A DNA stretch of 46,185 nt from Bacteroidales bacterium (GTDB taxonomy: Bacteria; Bacteroidota; Bacteroidia; Bacteroidales; Paludibacteraceae), in assembly GCA_022777485.1 (NCBI GenBank), contig JALFGC010000075.1:1-46185 (forward strand), given 5' to 3'. Positions 25,656 to 34,121 of the stretch are shown here, piece after piece; the first letter of the stretch is position 1; each line of letters starts with the position of its first letter. The notes under the pieces were generated by a model, which was given only the letters and a program-made list of their open reading frames with translations, ran no database searches and had not been told where the DNA came from. The position numbers were made by a program, and so were the translations under genes.

Positions 25656-25929
25656 TGTCCGACCGTTTCACTGTCTGACCGCTACGCTGAACGACTGATT
25701 CTGTCAACCTCCGCCCAAAATCTTTCCCAATCTCTGCAAGGGCGCAGCCCGCAGCAAGGGTATTATTTATAATCCTGTTCGCTGACGCTCACGAGATGTA
25801 TGGGATTCTTGCAGAGCATATTGTTTGATGATATCTGTATTCGAGACTATATCAGTCTGACAGCGAACGAAGTGAACGGTCTTTTTTCTGTCAGCGCGAA
25901 GCGCGGTCTGTCAGTCGTAAGACGGTCTA
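25656..25929 (-). repeat. Family-2 long repeat, copy C (pyrF-pyrD gap)
   Basis: A diverged copy of about 275 bp sharing TCTCTGCAAGGGCG-AGCCCGCAGCAAGG, CTGTTCGCTGACGCTC, ATATCAGTCTGACAGCGAAC and GCGCGGTC blocks with copies A and B, but lacking the CCCGAC palindrome. The pyrD stop codon is formed at its edge (TAGACCG on the - strand). Confidence 0.8.
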
Positions 25930-26838
25930 TCGAACAATTCCAATAATATCAGTTAATTTCTCTATTCCCAACTCTTCCATGAGGCACGGCAGTCGCTCCA
26001 CAATCTCTTTGCATGCCATCGGGTTGACCAAGTTCGCTGCCCCCACTTCCACTGCTGTGGCACCCGCCATCATCATCTCTACCACGTCCTCTGCTTTCTC
26101 CACGCCACCGCAGCCTATTATCGGCACCTGCACTGCCCGCGCCACTTGATTCACCATCCGCAGCGCCACGGGAAACACCCCGGGCCCCGAGTAGCCGCCA
26201 TAGCGGTTGGCAAGCACGGGACGCCGCCTGCGAATATCTATGCGCATGCCCAGTATCGTATTGATTAGGCAAAGCCCGTCTGCACCGGCCTCCTCGCACG
26301 CACGCGCTATCGCTACTATATCCGTCACATTCGGCGATAACTTCATATACACGGGCTTATGCGTTACCGCCTTCACCGCCCGCGTTACCTCCGCCGCGGC
26401 TTCCGGCTGCGTGCCAAACGCCATTCCTCCGTTATGCACATTCGGGCAGGAGATATTCACCTCGATGATATCCACCTCCGGCGCTTTATCCATCCGCTCG
26501 CAGGTATAGACATAATCATCTATGGAGAACCCGCTCACATTTGCCAGCACCACCCCGTTGTATAGTTCCCTAAGCCGCGGCAACTCATGCGCCACCACAT
26601 GCTCCACGCCCGGATTCTGCAACCCCACGGCGTTCAGCATGCCATACCCGCCGCACTCTGCAATACGAGGCAACGCATTGCCGTACCGCGCCTCCCGCGT
26701 AGTGCCTTTGAACGAGATACCGCCCAGCACATTCAGGTCATACAGCGCCGCAAACTCCTCCCCAAACCCATACGTCCCAGATGCAGGGATAACAGGATTC
26801 CGCAGTTCTATATTCGATAAAGATACCGTTGTATTCAT
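25927..26838 (-). CDS. pyrD: Dihydroorotate dehydrogenase B, catalytic subunit (class 1B)
   Basis: Oxidises dihydroorotate to orotate with FMN, passing electrons to PyrK and NAD+. The 303-residue product (start at 26838, MNTTVSLSNIELRNPV) has IPASGTYGFGEEF, the active-site block VNISCPNVHNGG (catalytic Cys), MKLSPNVTDI, and the glycine-rich FMN phosphate site GCGGVEKAEDVVEMMMAGA. The longer upstream reading frame (to 26871) begins in the GACCCTCCC repeat and is not preferred. It sits next to pyrK, its required partner. Confidence 0.95.
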   Translation of the reverse strand: MNTTVSLSNIELRNPVIPASGTYGFGEEFAALYDLNVLGGISFKGTTREARYGNALPRIAECGGYGMLNAVGLQNPGVEHVVAHELPRLRELYNGVVLANVSGFSIDDYVYTCERMDKAPEVDIIEVNISCPNVHNGGMAFGTQPEAAAEVTRAVKAVTHKPVYMKLSPNVTDIVAIARACEEAGADGLCLINTILGMRIDIRRRRPVLANRYGGYSGPGVFPVALRMVNQVARAVQVPIIGCGGVEKAEDVVEMMMAGATAVEVGAANLVNPMACKEIVERLPCLMEELGIEKLTDIIGIVR

Positions 26839-26840
26839 AT

Positions 26841-26986
26841 GAGACCCTCTCCGACCCTCCCTAAAGAGCACCCCAAAAATCAGAGATTTTTCGGGGACCC
26901 CGCAAGGGAGGGAGTGAGGAGATTAGTTTTTAGTTATACATTCGTTTTTATCAAGTCTCCCTTTAAGGGAGATTTAGAGGGTCTTT
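26841..26986. repeat. GACCCTCCCT family palindrome between pyrK and pyrD
   Basis: GACCCTCTCCGACCCTCCC (26843-26861) faces AAGGGAGGGAGTGAGG (26904-26919) around an inner hairpin CCCCAAAAATC-AGA-GATTTTTCGGGG, followed by CTCCCTTTAAGGGAG and AGAGGGTC (26957-26982). The last three pyrK codons and its stop (KTL, TAA) lie in this repeat. A related palindrome forms the signal-peptide region of the gene at 36153. Confidence 0.75.
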
Positions 26987-27714
26987 AGTTCCTGAGTCTT
27001 AAACACCGGTCCGTCTTTGCAGACGCGTTTCGTCCCTTCTTTGGTCTGTATGGAGCAGCCCATACACGCGCCGAAGCCGCAGCCCATGCGTTCTTCCATG
27101 CTCACCTCGCCCTGCTCGCCCCAATGCCCAATCACAGCCTTCAACATAGGCAACGGTCCGCAAGAATAGTAGTAAGTGGAGCAAGGGTTCCTTAATCCTT
27201 CATCCAGCCTTGCCTCCGTTACAAACCCTTTCGTACCATATGAGCCGTCCACAGTGGTAACCTCCACCTCGCAGCCTAAGGCGCGAAACTCCTCCTCGTA
27301 GAACACCTCATCCTTCGTGTTAAAGCCCAAGATAACGCGCACCTGCTTGCCCTGTTCGCGCAGCACTCGCGCCAGCATATACAGCGGCGGCACACCCACG
27401 CCCCCGCCTATTAAGAGCGGTCTTTCGCCCGCGCAGGCGAGGTCGTAGCCGTTCCCTAATCCGACCAGCATGTCCACCTGCTGCCCCGCCTGCCATTGGC
27501 TCATCGCGTCCGTACCTACACCCACCACCTTATAGATGATAGTCAGCACGCCCTCGGCATAGTCGCATACCGATATAGGGCGACGCAGGTACTGCCCGGG
27601 CACGGCTATTTCCACGAACTGCCCCGAGCGGATAGGCAAACCCTCCGCCCCCGCTAACCGCATCCGCCAAACATGTTTGGCAATAAGTTCATTTGATAGT
27701 ATAGTAAAAATCAT
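26974..27714 (-). CDS. pyrK: Dihydroorotate dehydrogenase B, electron-transfer subunit
   Basis: FAD/[2Fe-2S] subunit that carries electrons from PyrD to NAD+. The 246-residue product (start at 27714, MIFTILSNELIAKHVW) has a ferredoxin-reductase-like fold with RRPISVCD (FAD), LIGGGVGVPPLY (NAD) and the cluster ligands C212, C217, C220, C232 in MGCGFGACMGC...RVC. Residues about 170-176 (LDEGLRN) are encoded by GGATGAAGGATTAAGGA, a family-1 arm, at a point where the family normally has a short loop before the YSCGP block. Whole-protein character is close to clostridial PyrK as I know that family. Confidence 0.95.
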   Translation of the reverse strand: MIFTILSNELIAKHVWRMRLAGAEGLPIRSGQFVEIAVPGQYLRRPISVCDYAEGVLTIIYKVVGVGTDAMSQWQAGQQVDMLVGLGNGYDLACAGERPLLIGGGVGVPPLYMLARVLREQGKQVRVILGFNTKDEVFYEEEFRALGCEVEVTTVDGSYGTKGFVTEARLDEGLRNPCSTYYYSCGPLPMLKAVIGHWGEQGEVSMEERMGCGFGACMGCSIQTKEGTKRVCKDGPVFKTQELKTL

Positions 27715-27751
27715 CTTATTTGTCTCGAGATAACACATTGATTAGATTAGA

Positions 27752-27812
27752 AGGTAATTAGTCTTTTATCCTTCATCTTTTAGCGAGCAAAGCGAGCGGT
27801 CCTTTATCCTCC
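27752..27812. repeat. Family-1 fragment at the 3' end of pyrC
   Basis: GAAGGTAATTAGTCTTTTATCCTTCATC, then an AGCGAGCAAAGCGAGCGGTC palindrome and CCTTTATCC. Read on the - strand this encodes the last 13 residues of PyrC (IKDRSLCSLKDEG) and its stop. Confidence 0.8.
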
Positions 27813-28887
27813 CATACACTTCCCATCCCTCAAACGGTGTGCTCTTGCCCATCGAGAGGAAGCACGCGGGGTCTATCCGATAGTGCGCCCCGAGGTCCAT
27901 CTGCACGGTCGGGCAACCCTCTATCGGCAGCCCTGCAATGCGCCGAGGCGCCAGCGACATGAGTTCTACCAGTCGCTCCAGCGACAACACGCCCGCGCGT
28001 ACCATATAAGTATAGAGCAGGGGAAATGCCGTCTCTAATCCTACGATGCCGAACGCACTCTGGCGCAAGCCGCGACTCTTCTCCTCCACACTGTGCGGCG
28101 CATGGTCGGTAGCGATGCAGTCCACCGTCCCATCAAGCACCCCCTCAATCATCGCCTGTCGGTCTGCCTCACTGCGAAGCGGCGGGTTCATCTTCCAGCG
28201 TCCGTCTTCCTGCAGGTCTTTGTCCGACAACAGCAGGTAATGCGGCGCCGTCTCACAGGTTACGGGCAGCCCGCGCCGCTTCGCGTCGCGCACCAGCGCC
28301 ACACTCTCTTTGGTCGAGATATGGCATATATGAAAACGACACCCTGTCTGTTCTACCAGACGGATGTCGCGCTCTATCTCCTTCCATTCGCTCTCGGACG
28401 AAATGCCCTTGTGTCCGTGCTTTGCCGCATACTCCCCTGCGTGGATATAGCCGCCATGCAGCAGGCTGTTCACCTCACAGTGCGCCACTATCATACGGTT
28501 TACTGCACGGCAACGCACCATCGCCTCACGCATCAGCCCCTCGTCCTGCACGCCACGCCCATCATCTGAGAACCCAATCACATATGGCGCCAATGCCTCC
28601 ATATCCACCAACTCGCCTTTGCCCTGCTGCCCCATCGTGATAGAAGCGTAGGGGTGCACACCCACTACGGCATCGCGCTCGATGATAGCCAACTGCGCTT
28701 GCAGGTGCTCCACCGTGTCCGGCACGGGGTTGAGGTTGGGCATGGTGAACACATCGCTGTAGCCCGCCGCCTGCGCCGCCATACTACCTGTGCGGATAGT
28801 CTCTTTATACGAAAAACCCGGCTCACGAAAATGGACATGAAGGTCCACAAGTGCCGGGATAGTAACTATGTTTGTACCGTCAGACAT
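27766..28887 (-). CDS. pyrC: Dihydroorotase (type I) with truncated N-terminus and repeat-encoded C-terminus
   Basis: Cyclises carbamoyl aspartate to dihydroorotate. The start at 28887 (MSDGTNIVTIPALVDLHVHF) is chosen because the promoter lies just upstream at 28923-28954, excluding the longer frame. The metal site H17/H19 (DLHVHFREPG), AHCEVNSLL, HICHIST and TDHAPHSVEEK are all present, so catalysis is expected. Compared with B. subtilis-type PyrC it lacks most of the N-terminal beta-sandwich strands (about 40 residues), a compact form also seen in clostridial enzymes. The C-terminal 13 residues come from a family-1 repeat. First gene of the nucleotide cluster. Confidence 0.95.
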   Translation of the reverse strand: MSDGTNIVTIPALVDLHVHFREPGFSYKETIRTGSMAAQAAGYSDVFTMPNLNPVPDTVEHLQAQLAIIERDAVVGVHPYASITMGQQGKGELVDMEALAPYVIGFSDDGRGVQDEGLMREAMVRCRAVNRMIVAHCEVNSLLHGGYIHAGEYAAKHGHKGISSESEWKEIERDIRLVEQTGCRFHICHISTKESVALVRDAKRRGLPVTCETAPHYLLLSDKDLQEDGRWKMNPPLRSEADRQAMIEGVLDGTVDCIATDHAPHSVEEKSRGLRQSAFGIVGLETAFPLLYTYMVRAGVLSLERLVELMSLAPRRIAGLPIEGCPTVQMDLGAHYRIDPACFLSMGKSTPFEGWEVYGRIKDRSLCSLKDEG

Positions 28888-28922
28888 AGGCAAACGAAAA
28901 GAGGTTCTTTTGAATTTGCGTG

Positions 28923-28954
28923 CAAAGGTACTACTTTTTTTTGGAATACACAAA
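28923..28954 (-). promoter_or_regulatory. Promoter of pyrC and probably of the whole cluster
   Basis: On the - strand: TTTG, 20 bases, TACCTTTG (28923-28930). It is the only strong consensus promoter found between 14.0 and 29.0 kb on this strand, so the eleven genes downstream may form one long transcript. Confidence 0.85.
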
Positions 28955-28991
28955 CTTTTTTGCAAAAAAGAACAAGATAATTATGAATTAC

Positions 28992-29056
28992 GAATTATGA
29001 ATTATGAGTGTATTGGAACTGAGTTTCAGAACATGCGCACTCATAATTCATAATTC
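28992..29056. repeat. 19-bp inverted repeat of GAATTATGAATTATGAGTG
   Basis: Perfect arms at 28992-29010 and 29038-29056. It lies 15 bases beyond the pectate-lyase stop and could act as a hairpin at the transcript end, though no T run follows. Single arms of the same AATTATGAATTATGA type occur at 3801-3830. Confidence 0.75.
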
Positions 29057-29071
29057 TTAATTTATAGTTGT

Positions 29072-31363
29072 TTACTTCACGACAAAGCGCAGGGTCTCGC
29101 CTTCGGCGACCACAAGGTACATGCCTTTCGGCAGGTGCGCCGTGCTTACCTCCTTGCCGCTATTGGTGCCGAGCAAGTGGCCCGTTACGGTATAGAGGCG
29201 CATGTGCTTGCCCTCGGGGTTCAGGATAGCGGCACCGTTATAGGCGAGGCGCTGCACATCAAACTCCCCAACGGCTAATTCAGTATTGCCTTCGCCGCCT
29301 AAACTATACAGATTGATATAGAAGAGGAAGTGGGAATCTGCTTTCTTCAGTTCATAGGTGCCTGCGGGAAGTTCCTTCTCTATCACTGCGTTGGCGCCTA
29401 CTACTTTCTCTCCGTTAATCTTGATATTCGGTGTGCTGCCCTCCGCGAAACCGAGGTAGAGTCGCATGGTCTCCTTAGTGGTGAACGTGATAGAAGTGGA
29501 GGACTCTATCTTGAGGCACATGGTGTAGGTAACGCCATTGGGTGCGGTGAACTTTCCTTTGGAGTCGCTGTAGTTCCCCACTACGGTGTAGAAGTCGTTG
29601 CTGGGCTTCTTGTCTGAGAAATGGCACTCGTATTCTCCTGTCGAGGTACCCGGGTCGGTGGGGTCAGAAGGGTCCGTGGGGTCCGTGGGGTCGGTAGGGT
29701 CAGTAGGCTCTTCTCCGCCGCCTGTGCCCGTGCCCGATTCCTCGCCGCCCACGATACCGATGAGGCTGGATTTGTAGTTATCAATCTTTGTGCGCAAATC
29801 GCTAATCACATCGTAGTTGCTATCCTCCGTTGCGTTATTAAACGTATATTGGAAGTCGCCGTGCTCGCACCGACCTGCACCCTTGTCGCCTGTTACGATA
29901 GCGGGCACATCCTTCGGGTCATCCGGCGTGATAGAAGGCATCAACGAGGCGTTGGTGTCGAAGTTGCTGTAGGTGTTCCCACCGCTCAGCGAGGTAACGC
30001 TCGACGGCACCTGCTCGCTGCGGCTGCTCACCACATAGGCGTCGAAATGTTTGTTGTTCGTGCTGCTGTAGGGGATAAACTTATACGAGCCTGTCATCAC
30101 ATTGTTGTAAGCCTTTATGCTGCCGCCTGCCTCGCCGGAGAAGGTACCTTTTGTTTCATCGCTGCTGCCTACGCCGCTGTTCACATCGCTTCCCTGCAAG
30201 GAGGTGAGCATGGGCTTAGCGCAGTTGCGGAAGTAGTTGCACTCTACAAACACATCCGAGCCCGTAGTGGAGCCTACGCCGTACTTTGCCACACCGTCGA
30301 AGTAGTTATTGTAGATATGCACGCTCATTGTGCGTATGCGCGGGTGGCGGGAGTCGGAGTGGTCGAACCAGTTGTGGTGGTAGGTGATGTAGTTCGGTCC
30401 GCTTTCGTCTTTCATACCGCACATCGTGGACTTGCCCGTGTCCCAGAAGTGGCAGTAAGAAACAGTTACATGCTTCGAGTTTCCTTTCACATCTATGGCT
30501 CCGTCGCCTTTCTTCTGGTCGCCGCCCTTGTTGGGTCCATAGAACACATCAATGTGGTGCACCCAGATATGGTCGTTATCAGTGTCGAGCGAGATACCGT
30601 CGTCCAAGCCGGTCATCACGCCTAAGTTGCGCAATTCTACCGAAGCCGAGTTGCGTATCAAGAAGCCGAAGCCCTTGATAGTGGCGTCGTTGCCCACACC
30701 CTCGATAGTAATGTTCAACTCCGAGTCGGCTGCTTTTCCTTTAATCTGCAAGCCTTCTGAGGAACTACTCAGTGCGTCCATATCGGCAGTTTGAATAGTG
30801 CCGATAATACGGAAGGCTATCGGCGTTTTGTCTTGCCCTTTCTGATAGCCGTCGATGATAGCCTGCAAGCCTGTGCAAGTGCCTACTCCTGCGACATTGG
30901 TGGAGATAGTCTTGGCAGTTTGTTTGGTTACATAGAACACTTTCGCACCTGCTTTGAGGGTGCCGTCGTTGTTGTAGGCGCCCACGCCCTTTGAATAGTT
31001 AAAGTGTGCGAATCCGTTGCGGTCGTGTGCTGCTACTGCGAGTGTGCCGGTCTCCGCAGCCTCGGATGCGACCTCATTGCCGCTGCCGTCCACAGGCACA
31101 ATCTTCAACTGATAGTTGCCTGCTTTCAGTCCCAAAGCGTCCACGCGCATGTAGTCTCCGTAGTTGCGCAACAGCATAGCGTCCAGTTGGGTGTATTCCC
31201 CGCCCGCAGGACGAACATAAGCATGATAATTGGTGTAGGAACCCGGTGTCCACTCGGCATAAGCCGTTTCAAGCCATCCGGCGGACTTGGTGATAGTTAC
31301 TGCCGCCTGCCCGCTCAACGCGAAGGCAGATAGCGCTGCGAGAAGAAAAGTACGAATCTTCAT
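29072..31363 (-). CDS. Secreted pectate lyase (PL1 family) with C-terminal sorting-type tail
   Basis: Cleaves polygalacturonate by beta-elimination outside the cell. The 763-residue protein has a signal peptide (1-20), an N-terminal beta-sandwich (about 21-125), then a right-handed beta-helix PL1 domain (about 150-480) with GLDDGISLD, DGAIDVKGNSKHVTVSYCHF (calcium-site region), YHHNWFDHSDSRHPRIR (catalytic-arginine region). A proline/threonine/aspartate linker (DPT repeats, near 525-545) leads to a carbohydrate-binding-like beta domain, then a tail MRLYTVTGHLL...LPKGMYLVVAEG...RFVVK, like T9SS-type C-terminal signals. It has its own promoter. Likely role: plant cell-wall or dietary pectin use. 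Confidence 0.94.
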   Translation of the reverse strand: MKIRTFLLAALSAFALSGQAAVTITKSAGWLETAYAEWTPGSYTNYHAYVRPAGGEYTQLDAMLLRNYGDYMRVDALGLKAGNYQLKIVPVDGSGNEVASEAAETGTLAVAAHDRNGFAHFNYSKGVGAYNNDGTLKAGAKVFYVTKQTAKTISTNVAGVGTCTGLQAIIDGYQKGQDKTPIAFRIIGTIQTADMDALSSSSEGLQIKGKAADSELNITIEGVGNDATIKGFGFLIRNSASVELRNLGVMTGLDDGISLDTDNDHIWVHHIDVFYGPNKGGDQKKGDGAIDVKGNSKHVTVSYCHFWDTGKSTMCGMKDESGPNYITYHHNWFDHSDSRHPRIRTMSVHIYNNYFDGVAKYGVGSTTGSDVFVECNYFRNCAKPMLTSLQGSDVNSGVGSSDETKGTFSGEAGGSIKAYNNVMTGSYKFIPYSSTNNKHFDAYVVSSRSEQVPSSVTSLSGGNTYSNFDTNASLMPSITPDDPKDVPAIVTGDKGAGRCEHGDFQYTFNNATEDSNYDVISDLRTKIDNYKSSLIGIVGGEESGTGTGGGEEPTDPTDPTDPTDPSDPTDPGTSTGEYECHFSDKKPSNDFYTVVGNYSDSKGKFTAPNGVTYTMCLKIESSTSITFTTKETMRLYLGFAEGSTPNIKINGEKVVGANAVIEKELPAGTYELKKADSHFLFYINLYSLGGEGNTELAVGEFDVQRLAYNGAAILNPEGKHMRLYTVTGHLLGTNSGKEVSTAHLPKGMYLVVAEGETLRFVVK
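29651..29715. repeat. 9-bp tandem repeat encoding the Asp-Pro-Thr linker
   Basis: GGTCCGTGG/GGTCGGTAG units within the pectate-lyase gene, encoding DPTDPTDPTDPSDPTDP. Such repeats can change in number and so alter linker length. Confidence 0.8.
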
Positions 31364-31398
31364 GGTAATGTGTGAATTATTAATTGTTAAATGCTTGG

Positions 31399-31430
31399 CA
31401 AAGGTACATTATTTTTTTGGCATATGCAAA
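31399..31430 (-). promoter_or_regulatory. Promoter of the pectate-lyase gene
   Basis: On the - strand: TTTG, 20 bases, TACCTTTG (31399-31406), about 36 bases upstream of the ATG. Perfect consensus. Confidence 0.85.
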
Positions 31431-31523
31431 TGATTGCTCGATTTTACACAAAAACCGCCGCTTTTTCTCAATGTTCACTGGTTCACCCAACAAGCGGGGA
31501 GGAAGGAGCAAGAGAGACCAAGT

Positions 31524-31555
31524 TTTGGGGAAAGCGTGAAAAAGTAATAGTTTTG
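31524..31555 (+). promoter_or_regulatory. Distal promoter upstream of the class A PBP gene
   Basis: TTTG (31524-31527), 20 bases, TAGTTTTG (31548-31555). First of two tandem consensus promoters. Confidence 0.7.
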
Positions 31556-31584
31556 TCAGATTATTTCCAAAAAATGGTATGGGA

Positions 31585-31616
31585 TTTGCATATGTCGGTA
31601 AAAAGTAGTAACTTTG
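31585..31616 (+). promoter_or_regulatory. Proximal promoter upstream of the class A PBP gene
   Basis: TTTG (31585-31588), 20 bases, TAACTTTG (31609-31616). Transcripts would have a leader of about 180 bases rich in GTTAATTGCC-type repeats. Confidence 0.8.
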
Positions 31617-31805
31617 TCGGCGGAATTTGTATTCTCCATTAATGCCCGTTAATTGACCGTTAATGTGCGAAAAGGATGAACAAAAATTCCTCCGTTAATG
31701 CCCTTTCATGATTCCTTAATTTGCCTAAAAAAGACAAAATTAACGAATACTTACGGCAATTAACGGAGAATGAACTCGGCAATTTAATGAATAATTAACG
31801 AAGAA
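31617..31805 (+). repeat. GTTAATG/AATTAACG repeat-rich leader of the PBP gene
   Basis: Several CCGTTAATG units (31640-31700) face inverted AATTAACGGAG units (31757-31769). The block 31738-31769 is repeated in inverted orientation downstream of the gene at 34062-34094. Confidence 0.65.
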
Positions 31806-34058
31806 ATGAAAAAGTTCTTAGTATATTTTTGGTCGCTGTTCGCGGCTGGCGTAGTAGTCGTGGTAGTGCTATTCTGGATGATAACGAAAGGCTGGTTGGG
31901 CTATCTGCCGCCGTTGGAGGAGTTGCAGAACCCGAAGAATAAGTATGCGAGCGAAGTGTTCTCGGCAGACATGCAGTCGCTGGGGCGCTACTATCGTCAG
32001 GCTAACCGCGTGGGTGTGCAGTATAGCGATTTGTCGCCGGAGTTGGTGGAGGCGCTGATAGCGACCGAGGACGCGCGATTCTACAACCATACGGGTGTGG
32101 ACTTCAAGGCGTTCATGCGCGCGGTGCTGAAGTTGGGGCGCGCGGGGGGCGGCAGCACGCTGACGCAGCAGTTGGCGAAGCAGATATGGTCGCCGCGAGC
32201 AAATAACATCTTCGAGCGTGCTATGCAGAAGCCGATAGAATGGGTGATAGCAACGAAGTTGGAGCGGCTGTATTCGAAAGACGAGATACTGCTGATGTAC
32301 CTGAATCAGTTCGATTTCTTGTACAACGCCGTGGGTATCAAGTCGGCGGCACAGGTGTATTTCTCTACCACTCCGGCAGACCTGAAGGTGGAGGAGAGCG
32401 CAATGCTGGTGGGTATGTGTAAGAACCCATCGCTGTACAACCCCATTCGTCGTTATCAGAATGCGCTTGATCGGAGGAACACCGTGCTGAGCCAGATGGA
32501 GAAATACGGCTACTTGACCGAAGCAGAGCGCGACTCGCTGCAGGCGCTGCCCATTGAGTTGCACTACAGCAGCGTGGACCACAAGCAGGGCATGGCGCCG
32601 TATTTCCGCGAGTATCTGCGCAATGTGCTGACGGCGAAAGAGCCGAAAGAGAGCCATTACTCGGAGTGGAACAAGCAGCAGTACAAGATAGACAAATACC
32701 AATGGGACAACAACCCGCTGTACGGTTTCTGCAACAAGACCACCAAGCCGGACGGTTCGCCCTACAATCTGTATCAGGACGGTCTGCGTATCTACACGAC
32801 CATCGACTCGCGGATGCAGCGGTATGCCGAGGAGGCGGTGGACGAGCACATGCAGAGCCTGCAAAAGAGTTTCTTCCGCGAGTGCAGACGCAAGCGGAAT
32901 GCACCTTTCTCCATCTCGATTACGCGGGAGGAGATAGACGGTATCATGACGCGCTCGATGCGGCAAACCGACCGCTACCGCGGCATGAAGAAAGCGGGCA
33001 AGACCGAGGAAGAGATACGCGCGGCATTCAACACGCCGGTAGAGATGCAGGTGTTCTCGTACGAGGGTAACGGACTGATAGACACTGTGATGAGCCCAAT
33101 GGACTCTATCCGCTGGCTGAAGACTTACCTGCGTTGCGGATTCCTGTCGATGGACCCGCTGAACGGGCATGTGAAAGCCTATGTGGGCGGACCCGACTTC
33201 GCCCATTTCCAGTACGATATGGCGACGATGGGCAGACGGCAGGTGGGTTCGACGGTGAAGCCCTACCTCTACACGCTGGCGATGGACGAGGGTATGTCTC
33301 CCTGCGACAAGGTGGTGAACGACTCGATAACGCTCTATGATGCCAACGGTCTGCCATGGACACCGCGCGACACACATGCGAAGAACCAAGGGGACACGGT
33401 TACGCTGGCATGGGGACTGCGGTATTCATCTAACTGGATTACCGCCTACCTGATGTCGATGTTCACGCCGGAGCAGTTGGTGAGGCTGATGCAATCGTTT
33501 GGTATTCAAGGGCAGTTAGACCCTGTTATCAGCCTCTGCCTCGGTCCGTGCGAGGTGAGCGTGCAGGAGATGGTGGACGCATACACCACCTTTGTGAACA
33601 AAGGTATCCGCACGGAGCCGCTGTATGTAACGCGCATTGAGGACAACAACGGCAATGTGTTGGCGCGGTTTGCGCCGCTGACGCACGAGATCATCAGCGA
33701 GACGACCTCGTATAAGATGATACAGATGCTGCAAGATGTAGTGGACAGAGGTACAGGCGTGCGCGTGCGCTACAAGTACGGTATCAAAGCGCCGATGGGC
33801 GGCAAGACGGGTACGACGAACAATAACTCAGACGGCTGGTTCATGGGCTTCACGCCGTCGTTAGTGAGTGGCGTATGGGTAGGCGGCGAAGACCGTGCGA
33901 TACACTTCGACAACCTCGCGGAGGGACAGGGCGCATCAATGGCGCTGCCTATCTATGCCCTCTATATGCAGCGCGTCTATCGCGACACAACGCTTGGCTA
34001 CAGCGAAGAGGAGCAGTTTGATATACCGGAGTGGTACGAGCGGATAAAGTGCGAGTAA
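31806..34058 (+). CDS. mrcA: Class A penicillin-binding protein (bifunctional transglycosylase/transpeptidase)
   Basis: Polymerises and crosslinks peptidoglycan in the periplasm. The 750-residue protein has one N-terminal membrane anchor (about 4-27), a GT51 domain with catalytic E88 in ATEDARFYNHTG and GGGSTLTQQLAKQ (114-126), and a transpeptidase domain with S482 (STVK), SSN (541-543) and KTGTT (667-671). A charged insertion of about 100 residues between the domains (around 360-440) is typical of Bacteroidetes PBP1a. Two tandem promoters precede it, and a pair of matching inverted repeats brackets the gene. A TPR-protein gene follows 94 bases later. Confidence 0.96.
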   Translation: MKKFLVYFWSLFAAGVVVVVVLFWMITKGWLGYLPPLEELQNPKNKYASEVFSADMQSLGRYYRQANRVGVQYSDLSPELVEALIATEDARFYNHTGVDFKAFMRAVLKLGRAGGGSTLTQQLAKQIWSPRANNIFERAMQKPIEWVIATKLERLYSKDEILLMYLNQFDFLYNAVGIKSAAQVYFSTTPADLKVEESAMLVGMCKNPSLYNPIRRYQNALDRRNTVLSQMEKYGYLTEAERDSLQALPIELHYSSVDHKQGMAPYFREYLRNVLTAKEPKESHYSEWNKQQYKIDKYQWDNNPLYGFCNKTTKPDGSPYNLYQDGLRIYTTIDSRMQRYAEEAVDEHMQSLQKSFFRECRRKRNAPFSISITREEIDGIMTRSMRQTDRYRGMKKAGKTEEEIRAAFNTPVEMQVFSYEGNGLIDTVMSPMDSIRWLKTYLRCGFLSMDPLNGHVKAYVGGPDFAHFQYDMATMGRRQVGSTVKPYLYTLAMDEGMSPCDKVVNDSITLYDANGLPWTPRDTHAKNQGDTVTLAWGLRYSSNWITAYLMSMFTPEQLVRLMQSFGIQGQLDPVISLCLGPCEVSVQEMVDAYTTFVNKGIRTEPLYVTRIEDNNGNVLARFAPLTHEIISETTSYKMIQMLQDVVDRGTGVRVRYKYGIKAPMGGKTGTTNNNSDGWFMGFTPSLVSGVWVGGEDRAIHFDNLAEGQGASMALPIYALYMQRVYRDTTLGYSEEEQFDIPEWYERIKCE

Positions 34059-34061
34059 ATA

Positions 34062-34094
34062 TCTCCGCTAATTGCCGTTAATTATTCGTTAATT
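34062..34094 (+). repeat. Inverted match to 31738-31769 on the far side of the PBP gene
   Basis: Reads TCTCCGCTAATTGCCGTTAA then TTATTCGTTAATT. Its reverse complement matches 31738-31769 with about three differences, so the gene is bracketed by a pair of inverted repeats about 2.3 kb apart. Confidence 0.75.
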
Positions 34095-34121
34095 TTATGC
34101 ATCCATTAAAGGTCATTACTT

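Noticed and set aside
14025..28887. Riboswitches upstream of purine genes
   Set aside because: The gaps are filled with recognisable dispersed repeats; no purine, PRPP or ppGpp riboswitch core could be identified by eye.
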